A stretch of DNA of 64,000 nucleotides from Amycolatopsis orientalis DSM 43388 (GCF_000411975.1 NZ_ASXG01000092.1:1-64000), one strand, 5' to 3'; counted from the stretch's first letter, positions 7,949 through 16,987 are shown. The notes: generated from the letters alone by a model not told the origin. Program-made: numbers and translations.

Positions 7949-10174
7949 TCAACCGGCCCCCTGAGGTTCCGCGTCGCGCGGCAGGCCGAGCATCCGCTCG
8001 CCGATCACGTTGAGCTGGACCTCCGTGGTCCCGCCGTAAATGGTGGTGGCGCGGCCGGCGAGCAGTTGTTCCATCGCCTTGTCGCTGGGCTCGCCGGGCA
8101 CCGCGACCGCGCCGGCCGCGCCCAGCTGTTCGACGACGAATTCGGCGATCTGCTGCCCGAGTCCCATCGCGAGCAGCTTGCCGACGCTGGACGTGGTGCT
8201 GACGTCGGCGCCGGACAGCTGTTTGAGCACCACCCGGATCCCGATCAGATCGACGGCCTGGCTTTCCGCGACGAGTTCGCCGAGCCGGTGCCGGGCGACC
8301 GCGCCGAGCTGCCGGCCGCGGGCGAACTTCAGCAGGTCGGCGTCGGTCGCGTAGGCCTCCATTTTCTGGCTCAGCGCGACGCGTTCTCCGGCCAGCGTGG
8401 TGCGGGCGACTCTCCAGCCGTCGTCGACCGCGCCGACGACGTTGTCGTCCGGGATGAACACGTCCTCCAGGAAAACCTCGTTGAACAGCGCCGATCCGGT
8501 CATCTCCCGCAGCGGGCGGACCGTCACGCCGGGCGAGGCCATGTCGAGCACGAAATAGGTGATGCCTTCGTGCTTGGGCTTCGCCGGGTCGGTGCGGGCG
8601 ATCAGCATGGCCCATTCGGCGAACTGCGCCACGGTCGTCCAGATCTTCTGCCCGGTGACCTTCCAGCCGCCTTCGACCTTGACCGCCCGGGTCGTCAGCG
8701 ACGCCAGGTCCGACCCCGCGCCGGGCTCGCTGAACAGCTGGCACCACACCACGTCGCCGCGCAGGGTCGGCACCACCAGCTCGGCCTTCTGCTTCTCGGT
8801 GCCGTGCCCGGCGATCGCGCCGACCGCCCACGAACCCATCAGCAACTGCGGCAGGTCGATGCCCGCCGCCTTCAGTTCCTGGCCGATGACGATCTGCTCC
8901 AGCGGTGAAGCGTCCCGGCCGAACGGACGCGGCAGGTGCGGCTGCACCCAGCCGTCGTCGCCGAGCCGGACGAGCAGTTCGTCCTCGTCGAGGCCCGCCA
9001 GCTCGGCCAGCTCCGCAGCGACGGCGCTGCGGACGGCATCCGCCTCCGGGGGAAGTTCGATCTCCAGCGCGCGGCTCACGCCGACAAGGGCGTACGCCGC
9101 GACGCGCTCGGTGCGCTGCTCTCGCGAGCCAAGCAGGCTCCGCAACGCGAGCGCGCGCCGGTAGTAGAGGTGAGCGTCGTGTTCCCAGGTGAAGCCGATG
9201 CCGCCGTGCACTTGAATGCAGTCCTGCGCGGTCTGCACCGCCGCGTCCGGAACCACCACGGCGGCGACGGCGGCGGCGAAATCGGCGTTCTCGTCGCCGC
9301 GGTCGAGCGCGACAGCGGCGTCCCACAGCACCGCGCGAGCCTTCTCCAGCGCGATGCCCATCCACGCGCATTTGTGTTTGACCCCTTGGAACTGCCCGAT
9401 CGGCCGGCCGAACTGCACCCGCATCTTCGCGTATTCCGCCGCGGTGGCGACGCACCAGGAAGCCACCCCGACCGCTTCAGCCCCGAGGACCACGGCTGCG
9501 ATCGACCGCGCCCGCGGCGGGCTGAGCCGGGAGAGAACCCGCTCGCTGCCGACCTCGAGACCGGCGACCTCGACTCGCGCCGAGCCGCGCACGAGGTCGA
9601 TCGAGTCCTGGCGGGTGACCGTGGCGTCGTCCGCGTCCACGGCGACCCACACCGCTTCTCCGTTGCGCCACAACGGAAGCAGCAGCACGTCGGCGTGCTC
9701 GGCACCGAGCACCGCCTGCCAAGTGCCCTGCACCGTCGCGGCATCACCGGACCACGCGGCCTCGGCGAGGCCCGAGCTCTCGAGCGCGACGGCCGCAGTC
9801 GTCGTCCCGTCGATCAGCCGCGGCACCAGCTCCTCGGCCGCTTTTCCCGCGTCCGCGACCAGCAGCGCGGACGCCAGCACGGTCGGCACGAACGGGCCGG
9901 GAGCCGCAGACCTGCCAAGAGCCTCGAGTGCCACCGCGAGCGTCAGCAACCCGCCGCCCGCGCCGCCCCAGTCCTCGGGCACGTCCAGGCCGAGCAGGTC
10001 CAGTTCGGTCAGCGCCGGCCAGAACGGCGGGAACTTTTCCTCGCCGCCGCGGTCGAGGTCGCGGCGGATCAGCTCGGAGGGGACGGCGTGCTCGGCGAAT
10101 CCGGCGACGGCGTCCGCGAGAGCGACGTGCTCGTCGCTCAGGCCGAGACCGAGTGCGTAATGCGGTCGTGCCAC
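7949..10174 (-). CDS. Fused double acyl-CoA dehydrogenase
   Basis: A 741-residue protein made of two acyl-CoA dehydrogenase modules in tandem (about 1-365 and 385-741), the arrangement of mycobacterial FadE6/FadE22-type proteins; it should introduce the 2,3 double bond into an acyl-CoA with FAD. The first module ends with QVHGGIGFTWEHDAHLYYRR. The second has FSEPGAGSDLA (flavin/substrate loop) and IYGGTTEVQLNVIGERM, where a Gly occupies the place of the usual catalytic Glu of YEGT-type enzymes. The two halves therefore probably build one active site, as in alpha2beta2 steroid-type enzymes. GTG at 10174 has GAGGA 7 bases upstream. It is the last gene of a five-gene operon, 11 bases after the SDR gene. 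Confidence 0.9.
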   Translation of the reverse strand: MARPHYALGLGLSDEHVALADAVAGFAEHAVPSELIRRDLDRGGEEKFPPFWPALTELDLLGLDVPEDWGGAGGGLLTLAVALEALGRSAAPGPFVPTVLASALLVADAGKAAEELVPRLIDGTTTAAVALESSGLAEAAWSGDAATVQGTWQAVLGAEHADVLLLPLWRNGEAVWVAVDADDATVTRQDSIDLVRGSARVEVAGLEVGSERVLSRLSPPRARSIAAVVLGAEAVGVASWCVATAAEYAKMRVQFGRPIGQFQGVKHKCAWMGIALEKARAVLWDAAVALDRGDENADFAAAVAAVVVPDAAVQTAQDCIQVHGGIGFTWEHDAHLYYRRALALRSLLGSREQRTERVAAYALVGVSRALEIELPPEADAVRSAVAAELAELAGLDEDELLVRLGDDGWVQPHLPRPFGRDASPLEQIVIGQELKAAGIDLPQLLMGSWAVGAIAGHGTEKQKAELVVPTLRGDVVWCQLFSEPGAGSDLASLTTRAVKVEGGWKVTGQKIWTTVAQFAEWAMLIARTDPAKPKHEGITYFVLDMASPGVTVRPLREMTGSALFNEVFLEDVFIPDDNVVGAVDDGWRVARTTLAGERVALSQKMEAYATDADLLKFARGRQLGAVARHRLGELVAESQAVDLIGIRVVLKQLSGADVSTTSSVGKLLAMGLGQQIAEFVVEQLGAAGAVAVPGEPSDKAMEQLLAGRATTIYGGTTEVQLNVIGERMLGLPRDAEPQGAG

Positions 10175-10185
10175 GGGAAGTCCTC

Positions 10186-11055
10186 TCAGCCGATCCGGTC
10201 GGCGATGTCGGCGATGGTCCACGGGCCTTCGGACTCGACGGTCGCGACGTCGTGCCAGCCGGCGAGTTCCGAGATCCCGCCGCCCTGCACGGCGAACACC
10301 TTGCCGGTCACCGCGCAGTCGGCCGCGGCGAGCCGGGCGACCAGCGGCGAGATGTTGGCCGGGTGGAAGGCGTCGAACTCGCCCTCGGGCACTTCCGCCG
10401 CGAACAGCGCTCCCATGCCCGGAGTCGCGAGGGTCAACCGGGTCCGCGCGACCGGCGCGATCGCGTTGACCCGCACGCCGTACCGTTCGAGTTCGTCCGC
10501 GGCGACGAGCGTCAGCGCGGCGATGCCCGCTTTGGCCGCACCGTAGTTGGCCTGACCGGCATTCGGCATGAAGGTGCCGGACGCGGACGCGGTGTTGATC
10601 ACCGACGCTTGGACGTCGGCACCTGCTTTGCTTTGCGCCTTCCAGTACGCCGCGGCGTGGTGCAGCGGCGCCGCATGGCCCTTGAGATGCACGGTGATGA
10701 CGGCGTCCCACTGCTCCTCGGTCATGCTCGCGACGAACGCGTCGCGCAGGATGCCCGCGTTGTTGACGAGGATGTCCAGCCCGCCGAACGTCTGCACCGC
10801 CCGGTCGACCAGCGCTCGCGCACCGGCCCAGCTCGCGACATCGCCGGTGTCGGCAACGGCTTTTCCGCCGTCCGCGGTGATTTCCTCGACGACTTGCTGC
10901 GCTGGCCCGGCGTCCGAGCCGCTGCCGTCGTTCGCGCCGCCCAGGTCGTTGACCACGACGCTGGCGCCCTCCCGGGCCAGCAGCAACGCGTGCTCCCGGC
11001 CGATGCCCCGTCCCGCGCCGGTGACGATCGCGACGCGGCCTGCCAAGCTGCCCAT
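10186..11055 (-). CDS. Short-chain dehydrogenase/reductase (3-hydroxyacyl-CoA dehydrogenase-like)
   Basis: A 289-residue classical SDR. TGAGRGIG near the N-terminus binds NAD(P), NNAG is the structural motif, NTASASG carries the catalytic Ser, and YGAAK supplies Tyr and Lys. The loop VVNDLGGANDGSGS after strand 2 resembles the dehydrogenase part of multifunctional beta-oxidation enzymes, so oxidation of a 3-hydroxyacyl-CoA is the likely role. This is inferred from its place between a MaoC hydratase and an acyl-CoA dehydrogenase. ATG at 11055 is preferred over GTG at 11058 because AAGGA lies 6 bases upstream of the ATG. Confidence 0.9.
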   Translation of the reverse strand: MGSLAGRVAIVTGAGRGIGREHALLLAREGASVVVNDLGGANDGSGSDAGPAQQVVEEITADGGKAVADTGDVASWAGARALVDRAVQTFGGLDILVNNAGILRDAFVASMTEEQWDAVITVHLKGHAAPLHHAAAYWKAQSKAGADVQASVINTASASGTFMPNAGQANYGAAKAGIAALTLVAADELERYGVRVNAIAPVARTRLTLATPGMGALFAAEVPEGEFDAFHPANISPLVARLAAADCAVTGKVFAVQGGGISELAGWHDVATVESEGPWTIADIADRIG

Positions 11056-11077
11056 CACATTTCCTTCCGCGTAGGGA

Positions 11078-11938
11078 TTAGCGGGTGACGACGGCGAGCC
11101 CGTCGCGGATCACCAGGTCGGAACCGGCCGAGGTGGCGAAGCCGTAGCTGGTCTCCTCGCTGTCCGCGGACAGCCGCCAGAACCGGGTGGTGATGTCCTG
11201 GCCGGGAAGCACCGGCTTCGCGAACCGCACGGCAAGGCGCTTGAGGCGGCCGACGTCCCCGCCGGCGAACTCGCGGAGCGCGGCCCAGGAGGTGAACGCC
11301 ATGGTGCACAGGCCGTGGTTGATGATCCCGGGCAGCCCGGACAGCCGCGCGATTTCCTCGTCGAGGTGAATCGGCATCGGGTCGCCGGACGCGGGCGAAT
11401 ACCGGAAGGTCTGGTCCTCGTCGATGTGCTGCGTCACCTCGGCGAGCGGCCGCCCCTCGGCGACAGCGTCGTCGAGCGGGTGCGGCGGGGCCTGTTCCCC
11501 CGCGGTGGCACCCGCGTCGACGCCGCGGAAGAACGCCGCGAGCCACTGCTCGTTGACGAGTTCTCCCGCCGCGTCAACGGTTTCCGCGTACACCGTCACC
11601 GTCGAACCGGTGCTCAGCGCGGCATAACCGGTGGCGCGTGCCCGCGTGGTCAGCACGTCGCCGGGGCGGATCGGCCGGCGGAAGTGGAAATCCTGCTCGC
11701 CGTGCACGAGTTTTCCCAGCAACGACACCGGAGCGACCTCCAGCGCGGCCGGTGCGAGCGAGAAGAACGTCGGCACCACCGCGAAAACCGGCGGCGCGAC
11801 CTTCCCGGCGCGATGCTCGGGGATCGGATCGTTGGTCGCCGCGGCGTACTCCGCGATGCGTTCGGCGGTGACCTCGAAGACGTGCTCCTCGGTCCACTCG
11901 CCGAGGCCGGAGTCGGTGAAGGCCACCGGTTCCGTCAT
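11078..11938 (-). CDS. MaoC-family (R)-enoyl-CoA hydratase, double hotdog
   Basis: A 286-residue hydratase 2-type enzyme adding water to a trans-2-enoyl-CoA. The N-terminal half (to about 140) is a FAS1-type MaoC_N hotdog (HGEQDFHFRRPIRPGD). The C-terminal half (about 165-286) is a MaoC hotdog containing the hydratase-2 motif: a D of SGDPMPIHLDEE, then H, followed by GIINHGLCTMAF. The length matches eukaryotic-like/mycobacterial HtdY hydratases. It sits 22 bases before the SDR gene and 14 bases after the SRPBCC gene in the same operon. Confidence 0.9.
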   Translation of the reverse strand: MTEPVAFTDSGLGEWTEEHVFEVTAERIAEYAAATNDPIPEHRAGKVAPPVFAVVPTFFSLAPAALEVAPVSLLGKLVHGEQDFHFRRPIRPGDVLTTRARATGYAALSTGSTVTVYAETVDAAGELVNEQWLAAFFRGVDAGATAGEQAPPHPLDDAVAEGRPLAEVTQHIDEDQTFRYSPASGDPMPIHLDEEIARLSGLPGIINHGLCTMAFTSWAALREFAGGDVGRLKRLAVRFAKPVLPGQDITTRFWRLSADSEETSYGFATSAGSDLVIRDGLAVVTR

Positions 11939-11952
11939 GTCCCGGCCTCCGC

Positions 11953-12387
11953 TCAGGCCGCGACGAGCTGCGCGAACTTCGCCAGCGAACCGTCCAGGTC
12001 GGCCTGGGTGTTCTTGGCGACCGCCTTGCCGATCGGGCCGACGATCATCGTGCCGGTGAACGAGGCGTCGATCTGCGCGGTCGAGCCGCCTTCGGCGGGA
12101 GCCACCGACAGGGTGAACTCGACCTTGACGCCGGCCATCCCGGTGCCCGCGATGGTGACCGTGTGCGGGGCGTCGACGTGCGTGATGGTCCACTCGATCT
12201 TGTTCGCCATGCCCATCACCGAGACGACCTCGGTGACCTGGGTGCCCTCGACGACCTCGGACGGGAGTTCGCTTTTCCAGTTCTGGTGGATGCTCAGCCA
12301 GTTCTCCCAGCCCGCGAGGTCGGACAGCGCGTCCCACGCCTTCTGCGGGTCGACGGGGAGGGCCTGGGTGACGGAAACGCTTGCCAT
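11953..12387 (-). CDS. SRPBCC (START-like) lipid-binding protein
   Basis: A 144-residue single-domain SRPBCC protein, with the pattern of the polyketide cyclase/CoxG group: an N-terminal strand (VSVTQALPVDPQKAWDALSD), Trp-rich helix region (GWENWLSIHQNW), six or so alternating beta strands, and a long C-terminal helix (AKNTQADLDGSLAKFAQLVA). Such proteins hold hydrophobic ligands; in this operon it may bind an acyl or sterol intermediate, but no catalytic residues are recognisable and the role is inference from context. Confidence 0.85.
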   Translation of the reverse strand: MASVSVTQALPVDPQKAWDALSDLAGWENWLSIHQNWKSELPSEVVEGTQVTEVVSVMGMANKIEWTITHVDAPHTVTIAGTGMAGVKVEFTLSVAPAEGGSTAQIDASFTGTMIVGPIGKAVAKNTQADLDGSLAKFAQLVAA

Positions 12388-12430
12388 GACGGTGCTCCTT
12401 GCTGAATTCGGTACCGGGGAGAGCTGCGGA

Positions 12431-13642
12431 TCAGTGCTCGGCCTTGCGGTAGGCGGTCACCACGACCGCGCCGCCGAGACCGATGTTGTGCTGCAACGCG
12501 ACGCCGTCCTTGCCCGCCGCCGCTTCGACCTGCCGGGCGCCGGCGGTCCCGCGCAGCTGCCAGGTGAGTTCGCTGCACTGGGCGAGGCCGGTGGCGCCGA
12601 GCGGGTGGCCCTTCGAGATGAGGCCGCCGGAGGGATTGACGACCCAGCGGCCGCCGTAGGTCGTGTCGTCGTTGTCGATGAGCTTGCCCGCGTCGCCCTC
12701 GGCGCACAGGCCGAGCGCTTCGTAGGTGAGCAATTCGTTGGCGGAGAAGCAATCGTGCAGTTCGATGACGTCGAGGTCCTCCGGGCCGAGGCCGGCCTGC
12801 TCGTAGACCTTCGCCGCCGCCTTGCGCGTCATGTCCGCGCCCACCAGCGAGATCGCCGACTTGTCGGCGAACGTGCTGTTCATGTCCGTGACCATCGACT
12901 GGCCGACGATTTCCACCGCCTGCCCGCCGAGACCGTGCCGGTCCACGAAGTCCTCGCTGGCGAGAACGACCGCGCCGGATCCGTCCGACGTCGGCGAACA
13001 CTGCAGCTTGGTCAGCGGGCCGTACACCGGCTTCGACGCCAGCACTTCGTCGAGCGAGTAGACGTCTTGGAATTGCGCGTACGGATTGTTCGCCGAATGC
13101 CGGTGGTTCTTCACCCCGACCTTCGCGAACTGCTCGTCCGTCGTGCCGTACCGCTCCTGGTGCTCCTTGCCCGCCGCGCCGAACATGTAGGGCGCCGGCG
13201 GCATCGCGAACTCCTGCAGCTCGGCCAGCGCGAGAAGGTGGCGCATCATCGGCTGCTCGCGGTCGTCGAAGGTCGAGCCGAGCGAACCCGGCTGCATCTT
13301 CTCGAACCCGAGCGCCAGCGTGCAGTCGGCGAGGCCGCCCCGGATCGCCTGCGCGGCCAGGTACAGCGCGGTCGACCCGGTCGAGCAGTTGTTGTTGACG
13401 TTGACGATCGGGATGCCGGTCAGGCCGAGTTCGTAGACCGCCCGCTGGCCGGACGTCGACTCGCCGTAGACGTAGCCGGCGAAGGCCTGCTCGACCTCCC
13501 CGTACTCGATCCCGGCGTCCTCGAGCGCCTTCGTCCCGGCCTCCCGGGCCATGTCCGGGTAGTCCCACTCGCGGGCGCCGGGCTTCTCGAATTTCGTCAT
13601 GCCGACGCCGACGACGAAGACCTTGCTGGCCTGGGTGCCCAC
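12431..13642 (-). CDS. Lipid-transfer protein / SCPx-type thiolase
   Basis: A 403-residue thiolase-fold protein of the Ltp/SCP-x group, first gene of the operon. GTG at 13642 has GGAGGT 6 bases upstream. NNNCSTGSTALYLAAQ provides the reactive Cys region, ELHDCFSANELLTYE the middle catalytic His/Cys region, and NPSGGLISKGHPLGATG the C-terminal thiolase motif with its His. The length matches actinobacterial Ltp1-like proteins. Members act as thiolases or retro-aldolases on acyl-CoA or steroid side-chain CoA esters. Together with hydratase, SDR and dehydrogenase genes behind it, this gives a near-complete oxidation spiral without an obvious CoA ligase. Confidence 0.9.
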   Translation of the reverse strand: MGTQASKVFVVGVGMTKFEKPGAREWDYPDMAREAGTKALEDAGIEYGEVEQAFAGYVYGESTSGQRAVYELGLTGIPIVNVNNNCSTGSTALYLAAQAIRGGLADCTLALGFEKMQPGSLGSTFDDREQPMMRHLLALAELQEFAMPPAPYMFGAAGKEHQERYGTTDEQFAKVGVKNHRHSANNPYAQFQDVYSLDEVLASKPVYGPLTKLQCSPTSDGSGAVVLASEDFVDRHGLGGQAVEIVGQSMVTDMNSTFADKSAISLVGADMTRKAAAKVYEQAGLGPEDLDVIELHDCFSANELLTYEALGLCAEGDAGKLIDNDDTTYGGRWVVNPSGGLISKGHPLGATGLAQCSELTWQLRGTAGARQVEAAAGKDGVALQHNIGLGGAVVVTAYRKAEH

Positions 13643-13675
13643 GCAGCACCTCCGATCTCGCTTCGCGATCTGCCT

Positions 13676-13718
13676 TGGACACGCTGTCTAGGGCAATCTA
13701 TGTTGGACACCGTGTCCA
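13676..13718. promoter_or_regulatory. Two TetR-type operators between the thiolase operon and its regulator
   Basis: Box 1 (13676-13690, TGGACACGCTGTCTA) is an imperfect palindrome; box 2 (13704-13718, TGGACACCGTGTCCA) is a perfect 15-base palindrome around one central base. Centres are 28 bases apart, in the 131-base gap between divergently transcribed genes. The arrangement fits autoregulation and operon repression by the adjacent TetR protein. Confidence 0.75.
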
Positions 13719-13773
13719 GTCAAGAGCCGGGCGCGCACCGGGCGCGCGGGCGCACGGCGTTAGGATCCGGTCG

Positions 13774-14463
13774 ATGAAGGCCCCGAAACTGGCGAGCAGC
13801 GGCGACGGCCGGGACACCCGGTGGGACGAGCACCGCAGCGCACGCCATGAACGGCTCCTCGCCGCCGCGCTCGACCTCATCGACCGCGAGGGCGGCGACG
13901 TCGGCGTAGCGGCCATCGCCGCCGAGGCGGAAATCCCGCGCTCAGTGGTTTACCGGCTGTTCCGCGACCGCGACGACCTCGACGAGCAGATCCGCGGCCG
14001 GATCATCGACGACCTGATGAAGTCGATCTCCCCGGCGCTCGCGCCGAGCGGCACGATCCGGGAAGCGGTGCGCGCGGCGATCGAGACCTATGTGGACTGG
14101 GTGACCCGGCATCCGCACCTGCACCTGTTCCTCAGCCTGGGCTCGGCGACCCGCCGGTCGGTCGGCTCGCGGGCGGTGACCGGGACGAAGACCGCCATCG
14201 CACTCGACATCAGCGCGCTCGTCTCGGAAACCCTGCTCTCCCGCGGCGAGGAAACCGGGCCGGCCCCGGGGACGGCGGACAACCTGGCGTTCGGGCTCGT
14301 CGGCCTGGTCGACAGCGTCGTCAACCGCTGGGTCGCCCACCCGGAGTCCCGGAGCACGAGCGAGGCGCTCGGCGAATTCCTCACCAACGCGGCGTGCGCC
14401 CTGATCGAAACCACCGCCCGGACGACCGGGACGGGGATCAGCCTGGACGACGCGCTCCGGTGA
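13774..14463 (+). CDS. TetR-family transcriptional regulator of the acyl-CoA operon
   Basis: A 229-residue TetR protein. The HTH is at about residues 35-75 (IAAEAEIPRSVVYRLFRDRDDL), followed by an all-helical ligand-binding domain. The ATG at 13774 is near a weak AGGA site; about 20 basic/hydrophilic residues precede the first HTH helix. It is divergent from the lipid-transfer thiolase operon and two matching palindromes lie in the shared promoter region, so it very probably represses that operon until an acyl-CoA ligand binds. The ligand is unknown. Confidence 0.9.
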   Translation: MKAPKLASSGDGRDTRWDEHRSARHERLLAAALDLIDREGGDVGVAAIAAEAEIPRSVVYRLFRDRDDLDEQIRGRIIDDLMKSISPALAPSGTIREAVRAAIETYVDWVTRHPHLHLFLSLGSATRRSVGSRAVTGTKTAIALDISALVSETLLSRGEETGPAPGTADNLAFGLVGLVDSVVNRWVAHPESRSTSEALGEFLTNAACALIETTARTTGTGISLDDALR

Positions 14464-14682
14464 CGGGTGCGGACAGAGCGGCTTGCGGGGATTCGGCCGC
14501 GTCGAACGGAGACGGCCGCACTCCGCCGCGGCCTGAGCCTTCTGTCTCGAACGGCCAGGATTCCGCCACCGTCCGCGCGGCTGCCGGCATCGGCTTCCGA
14601 GACCGATCCCCTGGACAGCCGGGAGAAGCGGCCTCAACGCACTTTTTCCGGACGCGTTCGGGACCCGGTCCGAGCGGACCGA

Positions 14683-15540
14683 TCAGCCCAGCGTGAAATG
14701 CGGTTCGAACGCCTTGCCCAGCAAGGCGCGCATCCGGTCGGTGCGCATGCCGGTCGACCCGGCCATGATCTGCATCGCCAAGCCGTCCACCATGGCGGTG
14801 AACCGGTCGGCGAGGTCGTCGACTTCCGCTTCCGGGACGAGACCTTCCGCGCGGCACTCGTGCAGGACGTCGACCACCATGCCGCGCCAATCCGTGTAGA
14901 TGCGCCGCTGCACCGGTCGCAGTGCGGGTTCGAGCATCGCCTGGTTCCAGAACTGGATCCACACCGACCACTCGTCCACGTCGTCGTCGGACTGCGGCAG
15001 CTGGACGTCGATGAGCCGGCGGAGCTTGTCCCGCGCGGAACTCGCCTCGTCGAACTCCGCTTCGAGCCGCTCGGTCAACCGGCTGGAGTACAGCTCGAGC
15101 GCGGCGTGCAGCGTGGCTTCCTTGCTGGGGAAGTGATAGTGCACGGTCGCGGTGCTCGTCCCGCAGTAGCGAGCGATGTCCGCGACGCGCACGTTGTGAT
15201 AGCCCCGGCGCGCGATCAGGATGGTCGCGGCTTCGAGGATCTGGCTCCGGCGCTCCTCGGCGGTCACCTGCCGGGCCCGGTGGTGCCCGTTCTCCGGCGG
15301 CAGCACCGGCTCCGGACCGGCTCCCCGCTCCAGGTAGGCGACCGGGACTCCGCAGGCCTTGGCCAGAGCGGCGAGTTCGTCTTCCCGCAGCCGCCGGGTT
15401 CCGCTGAGCACCTTCGACAGGGCCGTGGGATCCATCCCGATCCGGCGGGCCAGCTCCCGCTGCGACAGAGCCGACGCCTGGATCGCCGTGCGCACCCGGG
15501 CCCGCAGCCCTGCCACGGGCTGCTCGTCGGTGCTGGTCAT
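14683..15540 (-). CDS. XRE-TetR fusion transcriptional regulator
   Basis: A 285-residue regulator with two DNA-binding modules. Residues about 10-70 are an XRE/Cro-type HTH (SQRELARRIGMDPTALSKVL). Residues about 92-285 are a complete TetR protein (HTH with VADIARYCGTSTATVHYHF, then a ligand domain ending in FTAMVDGLAMQIMAGSTGM). The TetR part closely resembles the separate TetR regulator encoded at 18681-19271 (shared HTH pattern and the GLA.Q...AGST motif), suggesting duplication followed by gain of an XRE domain. It follows the amine oxidase gene by 30 bases on the same strand and is probably cotranscribed. The ATG at 15540 is the natural start of the XRE domain. Confidence 0.88.
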   Translation of the reverse strand: MTSTDEQPVAGLRARVRTAIQASALSQRELARRIGMDPTALSKVLSGTRRLREDELAALAKACGVPVAYLERGAGPEPVLPPENGHHRARQVTAEERRSQILEAATILIARRGYHNVRVADIARYCGTSTATVHYHFPSKEATLHAALELYSSRLTERLEAEFDEASSARDKLRRLIDVQLPQSDDDVDEWSVWIQFWNQAMLEPALRPVQRRIYTDWRGMVVDVLHECRAEGLVPEAEVDDLADRFTAMVDGLAMQIMAGSTGMRTDRMRALLGKAFEPHFTLG

Positions 15541-15570
15541 GGCTTCCAGCCTAGCCCAGCCGCCATCGGC

Positions 15571-16974
15571 TCACCTGAGCTGACCGGCCGCTTCCCGCCG
15601 CGCGGCAACCTCGGCCGCGGCGCGTTCGCCGGAGGAGATCGCACCGTCGATGTAGCCGTTCCACACCGACGCCGTTTCGGTTCCGGCCCAATGGATCCGG
15701 CCGGTCGGGGCACGCCATCCGGCCCGCCCGTGGCCGGCCCAGCCGCCCGGGGTCGCGAAGCATTCGTAGCCGCCCGCCGTCCAGCCCGTGCGGGGCCAGA
15801 TCATCTCGGCGTAATCGAGCGGCCGGAGCGCGCGCTCGCCGACCACTTCGGACAGTGCGGCAAGCACGGCGCGCCGCCGGTCCCCGGCGCCCAGCGCGGC
15901 CCAGCGGTCGAGCCGGTCGGCGTAAACGAAGGCGACCAGAACTCCGCGCGAGGCGTCCTGCGGGGAGTTGTCGAACACGACGCCGACCGGGTTTTCGCCG
16001 TAGAGCGTGGCGATCCCGGACTGTCCCGCCGCGCGCCAGAACGGCTCCTCGTACACCGCGTGGACCTTGGCGACCCGGCCCATCGGGTTGTGCCGGAGCC
16101 AGCCGAGCCGGTCCGCCGGCAGCGGCGGGTCGAAAGCGATCCGCTCGACCACGGCCGGCGGGACCGCCACGATCGCGCGCCGGGCCCGCACGACTCCGCG
16201 CTCCGTGCGGGCTTCCACGCCGCGCGCGTCCTGGCGCATCGAGAGCACGGGCGCGCCGAGCCGGACCCGCTCGCCCAGCTGCCGAGCAAGCGCTCGCGCC
16301 ACGGCGTCCGCCCCGGACGAAAACCGCGCGTCCTGTGCGCAGCCGCGAGTTTCCATCAGCTGCTCGTAGCCGCCGGCGGACGCGACGTAGAACAGCACGT
16401 GGAAAAACGAGATCTCCCTCGGTTCGGCGCACCACACGCCCTGCACGGCAAGGGAAAGCCGGCGGAGAACGGCCTCGTCGGACGTCTCGGCGCGGAAGAA
16501 CTCCTCCGCCGACCATCGGTCGAGCTCGGCGAACCGCGGGGTCGCCCAGGGCCGCTCCAGGTCGACAGTGCGCGCCAGGTCGTCCAGCAACGCGGTGATC
16601 CGCTCGTACTCCCCGGCGCCGGGTCCGGACGGCGGAAGCGCGCCGGTGTAGTCGAGCCGGGTGCCGTCGTGCCAGATCTCGGCGTTCCGTCCGGTCTCCC
16701 AGGTAGGAAAGGTCCGGCAGCCGAATCGCTCGGCGAGCGCGCGGAACCGGCGCTGGGTCGGGCCGATCCATTGGCCGCCGTGGTCGATCCGCACGCCGGA
16801 CGGCCGCACCTCGCTCAGGACGCGGCCGCCCACCCGGTCTGCGGCTTCCAGCACGACGACGCTGGTCCCGCGCTCGGCGAGGCACGCGGCAGCGGTCAGC
16901 CCCGCGTATCCGGCGCCGACGACGAGGACCTCGGTTTCGAGGGAGAAGGATTCCGGTTCAGTCACGCCAGCCAC
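15571..16974 (-). CDS. Flavin monoamine oxidase family protein
   Basis: A 467-residue FAD-dependent amine oxidase. The N-terminus has the dinucleotide-binding fold (EVLVVGAGYAGLTAAACL, Glu of VVLEAADRVGGR), then RIDHGGQWIGPTQ, and near the C-terminus IHWAGTETASVWNGYIDGAI, the FAD-contact segment of MAO/putrescine-oxidase-type enzymes. It should oxidise a primary or secondary amine to the aldehyde with release of ammonia and H2O2. The segment GGYECFATPGG is where some family members carry the covalent-flavin Cys; whether this Cys is linked is not known. Starts at GTG 16974 or GTG 16965 are both possible. It is divergent from a permease gene with two shared operator-like repeats in between. Confidence 0.87.
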   Translation of the reverse strand: MAGVTEPESFSLETEVLVVGAGYAGLTAAACLAERGTSVVVLEAADRVGGRVLSEVRPSGVRIDHGGQWIGPTQRRFRALAERFGCRTFPTWETGRNAEIWHDGTRLDYTGALPPSGPGAGEYERITALLDDLARTVDLERPWATPRFAELDRWSAEEFFRAETSDEAVLRRLSLAVQGVWCAEPREISFFHVLFYVASAGGYEQLMETRGCAQDARFSSGADAVARALARQLGERVRLGAPVLSMRQDARGVEARTERGVVRARRAIVAVPPAVVERIAFDPPLPADRLGWLRHNPMGRVAKVHAVYEEPFWRAAGQSGIATLYGENPVGVVFDNSPQDASRGVLVAFVYADRLDRWAALGAGDRRRAVLAALSEVVGERALRPLDYAEMIWPRTGWTAGGYECFATPGGWAGHGRAGWRAPTGRIHWAGTETASVWNGYIDGAISSGERAAAEVAARREAAGQLR

Positions 16975-16987
16975 TCTGGCGCAACAC

